Shown piece after piece: positions 1-5,679 of a DNA stretch of 7,707 nucleotides. The translations under genes and the position numbers were made by a program. Origin of the DNA: Rickettsiales bacterium (GTDB lineage Bacteria; Pseudomonadota; Alphaproteobacteria; Rickettsiales; UBA1997); assembly GCA_947425005.1 (NCBI GenBank), contig CANDYP010000068.1, forward strand, positions 1 through 7,707, given 5' to 3'. A model generated the notes under the pieces. It was not told where the DNA came from, did not search any database, and worked only from the letters and a program-made list of their open reading frames with translations. Each line of letters opens with the position of its first letter. Within the stretch, counting starts at the first letter, position 1.

Positions 1-694
1 GGTAGAGTTTGAACGGATCTTCAAGAGCATCCAATCTTTCGTCCGTAGCTTCGTCGCGTGAATCAACAATCCATCTTTGGGCCTGTAACAAAGTTGCAGG
101 GCCTAAATATTTGTCGCCATTCCACCAATAGCTAGGGCAGGAAGTGGAGCAGCAAGCGCACATGATGCACTCGTAAAGCCCGTCTAATTTGGCGCGGTCT
201 TCGGGAGATTGTAATCTTTCTTTATTTGGATTTTCCGGCGCATCGGATTGTAGCCAAGGTTTAATGGATTTGTGCTGCTCGTAGAAGTGAGTCATGTCAG
301 GCACTAAATCTTTGATTACCGGCATGTGCGGCAATGGGTAAATTTTAACGTCGGAAGTTTTGCAATCTGAAATTGCTTTGGTGCAGGCGAGGGTGTTAGT
401 GCCGTCGATATTCATCGAGCAGGATCCGCAAATGCCTTCGCGGCAAGATCTGCGGAAAGTTAGCGAAGCGTCGTGTTCAGATTTAATTTTAATGAGCGCA
501 TCCAAAACCATCGGCCCGCACTCATCCATGTTGATTTCGAAACGATCAATGTGGGGGTTTTTCTTTTCCGCATCTTCCGGGTCGTAACGGTAAACCTCAA
601 ACACGCGCACATTGGTAGCGCCTTCTTTGGCCTTAAAAGTTTTGCCGGCTTTTTTGTCGATTTTGGAATTTTGTGGAAGCGTGAATTCTGCCAT
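1..694 (-). CDS. sdhB: Succinate dehydrogenase iron-sulfur subunit (3' end cut by window edge)
   Basis: This is the iron-sulfur subunit of complex II, which passes electrons from the SdhA flavin through three clusters to quinone at the SdhC/SdhD anchor. I translated it by hand from the ATG at 694-692 (MAEFTLPQNSKIDKK...). It is open for 231 codons up to the window edge. The [2Fe-2S] ligands are visible as C84, C89, C92 and C104 (SCREGICGSC...LAC). The start of the ferredoxin-like half shows C176-x2-C179-x2-C182-x3-C186-P (CIMCACCSTSCP), the expected [4Fe-4S]/[3Fe-4S] cysteine pattern. Family members are about 240-265 residues, so roughly the last 25-30, with the remaining cluster cysteines, lie outside. 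A short CAGG eight bases before the ATG is a weak ribosome site. It is the last visible gene of the sdh operon, separated from sdhA by an inserted BRO-N gene. Identification is secure. Confidence 0.97.
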   Translation of the reverse strand, partial: MAEFTLPQNSKIDKKAGKTFKAKEGATNVRVFEVYRYDPEDAEKKNPHIDRFEINMDECGPMVLDALIKIKSEHDASLTFRRSCREGICGSCSMNIDGTNTLACTKAISDCKTSDVKIYPLPHMPVIKDLVPDMTHFYEQHKSIKPWLQSDAPENPNKERLQSPEDRAKLDGLYECIMCACCSTSCPSYWWNGDKYLGPATLLQAQRWIVDSRDEATDERLDALEDPFKLY

Positions 695-741
695 TTTTAA
701 AACCTGTAATTAGTGAATTTGTTGCGAATGATTTTTGATGA

Positions 742-1587
742 TTATTTAAAACGTTTTTTTGCACCTATTTCTAAAAAATTTTTCTTAGAAATTATACTTT
801 TCCCCAAACCTTCCTCGGTAGCTTTTCTGGCACTGCCAGCTATTTCACCACCTCTTTTTGCCACCTTTTTATTTTTGGTAAAATCAGTCGGTTTTTCTGT
901 TTGAGAAAGTTCGGTTGTTACCTTCTCGCCCAACATTGTAAAAATTAACTCAAAGTCCGTCATGTGGTCTCTGAGGTTTTGGTTCTTTTTATCCAAACCT
1001 TTAAAATCTTTGTACTCACCTGGAGTCATGCCAAAAGCGGCTTTAGAGATCTCGGCAGTCAAAATTGCAAAATCTGATTCTTTTTCAATTCCTCTTTCTT
1101 TCCATTCGTCAGTCAAGTTTTGCCTGATGGCGATTCCACGCAGACGATTATTAATCCACTGCTCAGGATACCCTTTCTGTTCGTAAAGTTGCTTCATCCG
1201 GTCTTGAGCAAGCTCAGGATTTTCAATTTCTTGAATTCGTTCATAACCAACTTTTGCCAACCATCTTTTGAATGGTTCGGCTTTCGGTGATGGAATTGAC
1301 TGAATAATGCGAAAAACAGTTTCTGTATTTGCGCAGTCAGTTTCGTAATTTTTTCCGTCAGATGCTGGCAATTTCAGTTGTACGATTTTTTCGTACAACT
1401 GAGTAAATCCCTCAGATTCTGATAAATTTCTTTTTAAATCAGTCCAATATCTTTTTGGAATTGAGCTGTCAGTCAGGGCCTCAACAATATCGATGACTGA
1501 AAAATACCACTCGTTGCCGTGCCAAGTGCGGCGGATTTTTTTGTTTTCGAAAATAATCAATTTTGATTTTTGGTGGTTGGTTTTCAT
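742..1587 (-). CDS. BRO-N domain protein (phage antirepressor-like), inserted between sdhA and sdhB
   Basis: The 281-residue product is predicted to be cytoplasmic, with no signal peptide or membrane segment. Residues about 10-118 look like a Bro-N domain (prophage antirepressor family): WYFSVIDIVEAL near the start and IPSPKAEPFKRWLAKVGYE at the end match the usual layout. Bro-N domains bind DNA in baculovirus BRO and phage antirepressor proteins. Residues about 170-275 (SDFAILTAEISKAAFG, then KGLDKKNQNLRDHMTD) recall the C-terminal half of DinD-type damage-inducible proteins; this comes from memory and was not aligned. The tail is rich in lysine and arginine. The gene starts 24 bases after the sdhA stop and ends 47 bases before sdhB, on the same strand, so it is probably co-transcribed with them. 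Three sampled 60-base lines gave about 28-43% G+C, against 37-67% for three lines of sdhA. It has no known role in succinate oxidation, and its cellular function is unknown. It looks intact, with no frameshift. Confidence 0.85.
   Translation of the reverse strand: MKTNHQKSKLIIFENKKIRRTWHGNEWYFSVIDIVEALTDSSIPKRYWTDLKRNLSESEGFTQLYEKIVQLKLPASDGKNYETDCANTETVFRIIQSIPSPKAEPFKRWLAKVGYERIQEIENPELAQDRMKQLYEQKGYPEQWINNRLRGIAIRQNLTDEWKERGIEKESDFAILTAEISKAAFGMTPGEYKDFKGLDKKNQNLRDHMTDFELIFTMLGEKVTTELSQTEKPTDFTKNKKVAKRGGEIAGSARKATEEGLGKSIISKKNFLEIGAKKRFK
1374..1402 (-). repeat. Perfect inverted repeat (12-bp arms, 5-nt loop) inside the BRO-N coding sequence
   Basis: The arms at 1374-1385 and 1391-1402 are exact reverse complements (TCAGTTGTACGA / TCGTACAACTGA) around a TTTTT loop. 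In the mRNA this gives a 12-bp stem with an AAAAA loop, covering codons of about residues 62-72 (TQLYEKIVQLK). No G+C-rich stem plus U-tract is present, so it is not a classical terminator. It may be a by-product of the coding sequence or an mRNA structure. Confidence 0.8.
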
Positions 1588-1611
1588 TTTTGGTGAGAGA
1601 TTGGTGTTGCT

Positions 1612-3411
1612 CTAGTAAACCCGTTTCTTCGGTGGAAAGGCCTGAACGTCGTTGCTCATTGGTTTTAATACCACTTCGCGGTGATCATTTTTGATGTTGG
1701 CATTTTGGTCGCACCAGACGATGGAATGTTTCATCCAATTTTCGTCGTCACGATCTTTGTAGTCGTCACGAGCGTGAGCGCCGCGGCTTTCTTTGCGGCT
1801 TAGGGCGCAGGTGATTGTGGCGAGTGCTTGTGCTCTTAAATTGTCGAGCTCAAGCGCTTCAACTAAATCGCTGTTCCAAACCAGACCGCGGTCAGAAATT
1901 TTTAGATCGTCGAAGCTGTGGAAAATCTCACGCATTTTTTCTGTTCCTTTGTTCAGGATTTCTTCAGTTCTGAAAACTGCGGCGTGATCTTGCATGCATT
2001 TCTGCATGTTGCCTCGGATTTCGGCGGTGGATTTTTTGCCGTTGGAATTTCTGATTTTGTCGAAGCGGGCGAGAGATTCTTCGCCGGCATTGTTTGGAAG
2101 TTCGCAATGAGTGGCATTCGGGGTTACGATTTCAGCAGCGCGAATTGCGGCGGCGCGGCCAAACACCACCAAGTCTAGAAGTGAGTTCGAGCCCAGGCGG
2201 TTAGCGCCGTGCACTGAAACGCAAGCGGCTTCGCCAATTGCCATCAAGCCGGGAACAGTTTCACTTTTGCCATTTTTAACAGTTAAAACTTCGGCTTTAA
2301 AATTGGTTGGAATGCCGCCCATGTTGTAATGCACGGTCGGAAGAATCGGGATTGGTTCTTTGGTAACGTCAACGCCGGCGAAAATTTTGGCAGTTTCAGA
2401 AATGCCCGGAAGCCTTTCGTGAAGCACTTTCGGATCAAGGTGATTCAAGTGTAAATACATGTGATCTTTCTTTGGACCAACGCCGCGACCGGCGAGAATT
2501 TCCATTGTAATGGCGCGGGAAACTACGTCGCGACTGGCGAGATCTTTAGCGCTGGGAGCGTAGCGTTCCATGAAACGTTCGCCTTCGGAGTTGACTAAAT
2601 ATCCGCCTTCGCCGCGCGCGCCTTCGGTGATTAAGCAGCCTGAGCCGTAAATTCCGGTTGGGTGAAATTGTACGAATTCCATGTCTTGCAAAGGTAAGCC
2701 AGCGCGGAGCACCATGCCGTTGCCGTCGCCGGTGCAGGTGTGAGCAGAAGTGGCGGAGAAATAAGCGCGACCGTAACCGCCAGTGGCGATTACCACCATT
2801 TGCGCTTTGAAGCGATGCATGGTGCCGTCAACCAATGAAAGGGCGGTGATGCCACGACAGATGCCGTTTTCCATGATGAGGTCGAGGGCGAAATATTCGA
2901 TGAAAAACTGGGCGTTGTGTTTGAGGGATTGCTGGTAAAGCGTGTGGAGGATGGCGTGGCCGGTGCGATCAGCGGCGGCGCAAGTTCTTTGTGCCGGTCC
3001 GCCTTCGCCGAATTCTTTAGTCATTCCGCCGAAGGGGCGTTGGTAAATTTTGCCTTCCTGTGTGCGTGAGAATGGAACGCCGTAATGTTCGAGCTCAATG
3101 ATTGCAGCTGGTGCTTCGCGACACATGTATTCAATGGCGTCTTGGTCGCCGAGCCAGTCCGAACCTTTGACGGTGTCAAACATGTGCCAGCGCCAATCGT
3201 CTTCGCCCATGTTGCCTAGAGCGGCTGAAATTCCGCCTTGTGCGGCGACTGTGTGGGAGCGGGTGGGGAATACTTTAGTAATGCAGGCAGTGGAAAGACC
3301 CTTCTGCGCCATCCCGAAAGTCGCACGTAATCCGGCACCGCCGGCGCCAACAACTACGACATCAAATTCGTGATCAATTACTGAATAATTTCCGATTTTT
3401 TTTTCTGACAT
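1612..3411 (-). CDS. sdhA: Succinate dehydrogenase flavoprotein subunit
   Basis: This is the catalytic subunit of complex II. It oxidises succinate to fumarate with covalently bound FAD, linking the TCA cycle to the quinone pool on the cytoplasmic face of the inner membrane. The product has 599 residues, normal for the family. The Rossmann FAD motif GAGGAG is at about 22-27. H53 in RSHTVAAQGG is the expected covalent flavin attachment site. Active-site residues by homology to E. coli SdhA are H250 (FHPTG), R294 (SRDVV), H361 (HYNMGG) and R405 (GANRLGSNS). The C-terminus (PPKKRVY) is the usual type. The ATG at 3411 is chosen because MSEKKIGNYSVIDHEFDVVVVG has the expected short leader. No clear Shine-Dalgarno precedes it. 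The gap to sdhD upstream is 173 bases and mostly filled by an inverted-repeat element; the BRO-N gene follows 24 bases downstream. Confidence 0.98.
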   Translation of the reverse strand: MSEKKIGNYSVIDHEFDVVVVGAGGAGLRATFGMAQKGLSTACITKVFPTRSHTVAAQGGISAALGNMGEDDWRWHMFDTVKGSDWLGDQDAIEYMCREAPAAIIELEHYGVPFSRTQEGKIYQRPFGGMTKEFGEGGPAQRTCAAADRTGHAILHTLYQQSLKHNAQFFIEYFALDLIMENGICRGITALSLVDGTMHRFKAQMVVIATGGYGRAYFSATSAHTCTGDGNGMVLRAGLPLQDMEFVQFHPTGIYGSGCLITEGARGEGGYLVNSEGERFMERYAPSAKDLASRDVVSRAITMEILAGRGVGPKKDHMYLHLNHLDPKVLHERLPGISETAKIFAGVDVTKEPIPILPTVHYNMGGIPTNFKAEVLTVKNGKSETVPGLMAIGEAACVSVHGANRLGSNSLLDLVVFGRAAAIRAAEIVTPNATHCELPNNAGEESLARFDKIRNSNGKKSTAEIRGNMQKCMQDHAAVFRTEEILNKGTEKMREIFHSFDDLKISDRGLVWNSDLVEALELDNLRAQALATITCALSRKESRGAHARDDYKDRDDENWMKHSIVWCDQNANIKNDHREVVLKPMSNDVQAFPPKKRVY

Positions 3412-3434
3412 TTTTAAAATATTTTTTCGTTATT

Positions 3435-3570
3435 GCCCCCCTGATAAGGGGGGTGGCCCGAAGGGTCGGGGGGTTTCTCGTCACAAGTTCAGAATTTCTC
3501 GTCACAAGTTCGGATTTTTTTGCCTGAGTTTGTGACGAGAAACCCCCCTGACCCCCCTTATCAGGGGGGC
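3435..3570. repeat. GC-rich inverted-repeat element in the sdhD-sdhA gap
   Basis: The outer arms carry the 20-bp core GCCCCCCTGATAAGGGGGGT at 3435-3454 and its exact reverse complement at 3551-3570. Complementarity continues inward through GGGGGGTTTCTCGTCACAA (from 3468) and its partner ending at 3550. The left arm holds 13 extra bases (3455-3467, GGCCCGAAGGGTC, itself a small hairpin) where the right arm has only two. Each core can also fold alone (CCCCCCT-TATC-AGGGGGG). A second copy lies at 5543-5637. It encodes no credible protein and resembles a non-autonomous palindromic repeat (REP/MITE-like). No target-site duplication is clear. In the sdh transcript it would form a very stable structure between sdhD and sdhA. 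Confidence 0.9.
3474..3511. repeat. Direct repeat of a 17-bp unit within the inverted-repeat element
   Basis: TTTCTCGTCACAAGTTC occurs exactly at 3474-3490 and 3495-3511, separated by AGAA. A related inverted version is at 3527-3543 (GAGTTTGTGACGAGAAA). A variant occurs in the second element at 5621-5637 (TTTTTCGTCACAAGCTC). The unit appears to be the sub-terminal part of the repeat family, duplicated here. Confidence 0.85.
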
Positions 3571-3584
3571 TAGATTGAGTGTAT

Positions 3585-3944
3585 TTAACCAATCAAATGA
3601 AGTCTAACAATCGCCACAACTGCTGCCACGGCAGTCGTGATCGAAATAAAATGCACCAGCATGATGTAGAAATGTATTTTGGTTTTGTTGGTAATGTAGT
3701 CTTCAATGATCACTCTCATGCCTAGAGAGCCGTGGTAAAGCGAAGTTGAAATCATTAAAATTCCCATTACCGCGTTAAGAGGGTAAGCGAAAAAAACCGG
3801 CAAATAACCTTGCGGATCTTCGGCGATTTGAATGAAAGAAAGTACCAGCCAAAGAGTTAGTGGAATCAGCGCGATTGCAGAAATTCTTTGCATCAACCAG
3901 TGATGCGCGCCGGTTTTGGTCGAAGGGGCGATTTTGATTTGCAT
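3585..3944 (-). CDS. sdhD: Succinate dehydrogenase membrane anchor subunit SdhD
   Basis: This 119-residue membrane protein is the smaller anchor of complex II, contributing to heme b and quinone binding. Three hydrophobic segments are visible at about 21-40, 50-70 and 91-114, as expected for SdhD. H71 (SLYHGSLGM) fits the heme ligand position, and D82-Y83 in IEDYI matches the conserved Asp-Tyr pair by which the family contacts quinone. The N-terminal HHWLMQRISAIAL is typical of alphaproteobacterial SdhD. The ATG follows the sdhC stop after three bases, so the two are translated from one message and are probably translationally coupled. There is no Shine-Dalgarno of its own. Downstream, before sdhA, lies the inverted-repeat element, which may modulate how much message reaches sdhA. 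Confidence 0.93.
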   Translation of the reverse strand: MQIKIAPSTKTGAHHWLMQRISAIALIPLTLWLVLSFIQIAEDPQGYLPVFFAYPLNAVMGILMISTSLYHGSLGMRVIIEDYITNKTKIHFYIMLVHFISITTAVAAVVAIVRLHLIG

Positions 3945-3947
3945 GAT

Positions 3948-4382
3948 TTAAGAGAGTTTAAAATAAAGCACGGCGCCGATTGTGAGGGCGGTGAGAAGGA
4001 TGGAGGCAATGATTACCAAGAAGCCATTAGTTGCGGCGGTTTCTTTGTCGAAGCCTTTGCCGATGTCCCAGAATAAGTGGCGGATGCCATTGCAGCAGTG
4101 GTAGTAAAGCGCAAAAGTAATGAAGCCGGCAGCGGCAGCAAAAGTGTAATCCAATATTTTTTTCATTGGACAATCGCAAGCTTCAACGCTTTCAGCAATG
4201 TTGATTTGGTAAGTGTAGTAGACGATGTACCACGAGATTGCGACGATTGAAAAATAAAGACCGACGCCGGTGAGACGGTGTAAAATCGAAGTGAAGGAAG
4301 AAATATTCCAACGGTAAATTTGCAAATGAGGGGAGGTTGGCCTTTTTGAATTTTGGCCTGCAGAAGTTTTTTGCCGAGTCAT
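3948..4382 (-). CDS. sdhC: Succinate dehydrogenase cytochrome b556 subunit SdhC
   Basis: This is the larger membrane anchor of complex II, binding heme b and forming the quinone site with SdhD. The product has 144 residues with three hydrophobic segments at about 37-58, 78-97 and 119-141. The family signature is clear: RPTSPHLQIYR near the N-terminus, SILHRLTG with S32 and R36 (equivalent to the E. coli quinone-site Ser27 and Arg31), and YYHCCNGIRHLFWD with H95 as the heme ligand. It is the first gene of the leftward operon and is divergent from gmd. The ATG at 4382 is preceded by an A/T-rich leader without Shine-Dalgarno. A cysteine pair (CDC, residues 69-71) in the loop between segments 1 and 2 is not a feature I associate with the family; its role is unknown. 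Confidence 0.95.
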   Translation of the reverse strand: MTRQKTSAGQNSKRPTSPHLQIYRWNISSFTSILHRLTGVGLYFSIVAISWYIVYYTYQINIAESVEACDCPMKKILDYTFAAAAGFITFALYYHCCNGIRHLFWDIGKGFDKETAATNGFLVIIASILLTALTIGAVLYFKLS

Positions 4383-4533
4383 TTTTTGGAAAAAAATTGT
4401 GAGGGAAGTTTCGAAGAATTTAAAAACCGTCGCCCATCTTTACAACGAAAATTTACCGATTTTTTCTTGCATCCCCTTGAGTTGTTTTTTAAAAACGCGC
4501 CCTCATTTCTCAAAACTCCCAATCAAAATTAAA
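4383..4533. other. Divergent intergenic region between sdhC and gmd
   Basis: This 151-base A/T-rich region must contain start signals for both the sdh operon (leftward) and gmd (rightward). I see no strong sigma70 promoter, no clear operator palindrome and no riboswitch. The gmd reading frame stays open back to a GTG at 4399, but the extra residues do not resemble the family, so I treat this stretch as non-coding. Confidence 0.5.
4417..4445 (-). promoter_or_regulatory. Weak candidate sigma70-type promoter for the sdh operon
   Basis: Read on the minus strand, TTGTAA (4445-4440) and TAAATT (4422-4417) are separated by 17 bases. Each matches four of six consensus positions. The -10 candidate lies 34 bases upstream of the sdhC ATG, a sensible distance. 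In A/T-rich sequence such matches are frequent, so this is a guess only. Confidence 0.25.
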
Positions 4534-5523
4534 ATGACAAAAAAGGCGCTAATCACTGGCATTACTGGCCAGGACGGATCTTACTTGGCTGAACTTTTGC
4601 TTGGTAAAGGCTACGAAGTTCACGGCGTAATTAGAAGATCCAGCAGCTTCAACACCGACCGTATTGACCACCTTTACAACGATCCAAAAATTTCCGGCGT
4701 AAGATTTTTTTTGCATTACGGCGATTTGGCGGATGCCTCCAACATGTCACGCTTACTCGAAAAAATTGTGCCAGATGAGGTTTACAATTTAGCGGCGCAA
4801 AGCCACGTCAAAGTAAGTTTCGACATTCCGGAATACACTGCCGACATTGACGCCACAGGCACTTGCAGAATTCTCGACGCCATTAAAGACACCCGCATCA
4901 AAACCAAATTTTACCAAGCCTCGAGCAGTGAAATGTTCGGCAAAGTTCAAGAAATTCCGCAAAGAGAAAGTACGCCTTTTTACCCGCGCAGCCCTTACGC
5001 TTGCGCCAAACTTTATTCGCACTGGTTGACGGTGAACTACCGCGAGAGCTACGGAATCTTCGCTTGCAGCGGCATTTTATTTAATCACGAATCGCCAAGA
5101 AGAGGAGAAACTTTCGTGACCCGCAAGATTACCCGCGGTCTCGCCGACATCCTCGCCAAAAAAACTGACAAACTTTATTTAGGAAATTTGGACGCCAAAC
5201 GCGACTGGGGTTTTGCCGGCGATTACGTCGAAGCGATGTGGTTAATGCTACAGCAGCCTGAGGCCGACGATTACGTCGTCGCAACCGGAGAAACTTATTC
5301 CGTCAAAGAATTCTTGGACGAATCTTTTGGTTACGCCGGATTGGATTGGAAAAAGCACGTTGAAATCAGCGAGAAATATTTCCGCCCGGCAGAGGTTGAT
5401 TTGCTGATTGGCGATGCAAGTAAGGCTCAAGAAAAATTGGGTTGGAAACCAAAAGTCGGTTTCAAAGAATTAGTGAAAATGATGGTGGATGCGGATTTGG
5501 CGAAGGTTGGGATTAAAATTTAA
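4534..5523 (+). CDS. gmd: GDP-mannose 4,6-dehydratase
   Basis: The enzyme converts GDP-D-mannose to GDP-4-keto-6-deoxymannose with bound NADP+, the first step toward GDP-fucose, GDP-rhamnose or related sugars for surface polysaccharides. From ATG 4534 the product has 329 residues, within the range of the shorter bacterial forms. It is a short-chain dehydrogenase of the extended type. The nucleotide-binding GITGQDGSYLAE begins at residue 9, RRSSSFNTDRIDHL follows at about 34-47, and NLAAQSHVKVSF is at 85-96. Catalytic residues are S131 and E133 (ASSSEMFG) and the Y155-x3-K159 pair (SPYACAKLYSHW). NHESPRRGETFVTRKI and the C-terminal RPAEVDLLIGDASKAQEKLGW are also characteristic of GMD. ATG 4534 is preferred over GTG 4399, which would add 45 unrelated residues. 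No Shine-Dalgarno is visible. No fucose synthase or epimerase partner is in the window. It is divergent from sdhC and ends 19 bases before a strong inverted repeat. Confidence 0.95.
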   Translation: MTKKALITGITGQDGSYLAELLLGKGYEVHGVIRRSSSFNTDRIDHLYNDPKISGVRFFLHYGDLADASNMSRLLEKIVPDEVYNLAAQSHVKVSFDIPEYTADIDATGTCRILDAIKDTRIKTKFYQASSSEMFGKVQEIPQRESTPFYPRSPYACAKLYSHWLTVNYRESYGIFACSGILFNHESPRRGETFVTRKITRGLADILAKKTDKLYLGNLDAKRDWGFAGDYVEAMWLMLQQPEADDYVVATGETYSVKEFLDESFGYAGLDWKKHVEISEKYFRPAEVDLLIGDASKAQEKLGWKPKVGFKELVKMMVDADLAKVGIKI

Positions 5524-5542
5524 GTAATGAGTTCTGCTAAAG

Positions 5543-5625
5543 AAACCCCCCTACCCCCCTTATCAGTGGGGCTTTAAACCGAACTCGGGGTGAGCCCCCC
5601 TGATAAGGGGGGTAGGGGGGTTTTT
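5543..5625 (+). terminator. Probable Rho-independent terminator of gmd formed by the repeat
   Basis: Starting 19 bases after the gmd stop, the 31-base arms would form a very G+C-rich stem whose 3' side runs into TTTTT (5621-5625). This is the geometry of an intrinsic terminator in the plus direction, although the stem is longer than usual and the T-tract pairs partly with the AAA at the stem base. It would separate gmd transcription from folK. Function is inferred from geometry only. Confidence 0.55.
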
Positions 5626-5637
5626 CGTCACAAGCTC
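5543..5637. repeat. Second copy of the GC-rich inverted-repeat family, between gmd and folK
   Basis: The arms at 5543-5573 and 5593-5623 are 31 bases each with a single mismatch (T at 5567), around a 19-base loop. Each arm holds the 20-bp core, exact on the right at 5594-5613 and with the one mismatch on the left at 5553-5572. The right arm continues into TTTTTCGTCACAAGCTC (5621-5637), the same sub-terminal motif as in the sdhD-sdhA copy. On the left this extension is degenerate. This copy has a shorter centre than the other one. Confidence 0.92.
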
Positions 5638-5679
5638 AAACTCCGCTAAAAATCCACAAAATAAAAATCCCCAAAAAAC

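Noticed and set aside
360..700. Plus-strand open frames opposite sdhB
   Set aside because: They lie antisense to a clearly conserved iron-sulfur protein with intact cysteine motifs; the translations show no recognisable features.
1989..2007. Small inverted repeat CATGCA/TGCATG inside sdhA
   Set aside because: Arms are only six bases and fall in conserved coding sequence (NMQKCMQ); this size is expected by chance.
1793..3373. Several plus-strand open frames opposite sdhA
   Set aside because: These are antisense shadows of a strongly conserved coding sequence.
3474..3511. Possible minimal CRISPR array
   Set aside because: Two 17-base repeats with a four-base spacer are too short and too close, and the same motif belongs to the inverted-repeat family; no cas genes are present.
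3374..3592. A 72-codon open frame on the minus strand across the sdhD-sdhA gap
   Set aside because: It is a translation of the inverted-repeat element (SSPPDKGGQGG and duplicated SELVTRN are the repeat read as protein), and it overlaps the end of sdhD and the start of sdhA. No family resemblance.
4399..4533. A 45-residue N-terminal extension of GDP-mannose dehydratase from GTG 4399
   Set aside because: The family begins almost directly with the nucleotide-binding motif, which follows ATG 4534; the extension resembles no domain and would leave almost no room for divergent promoters.
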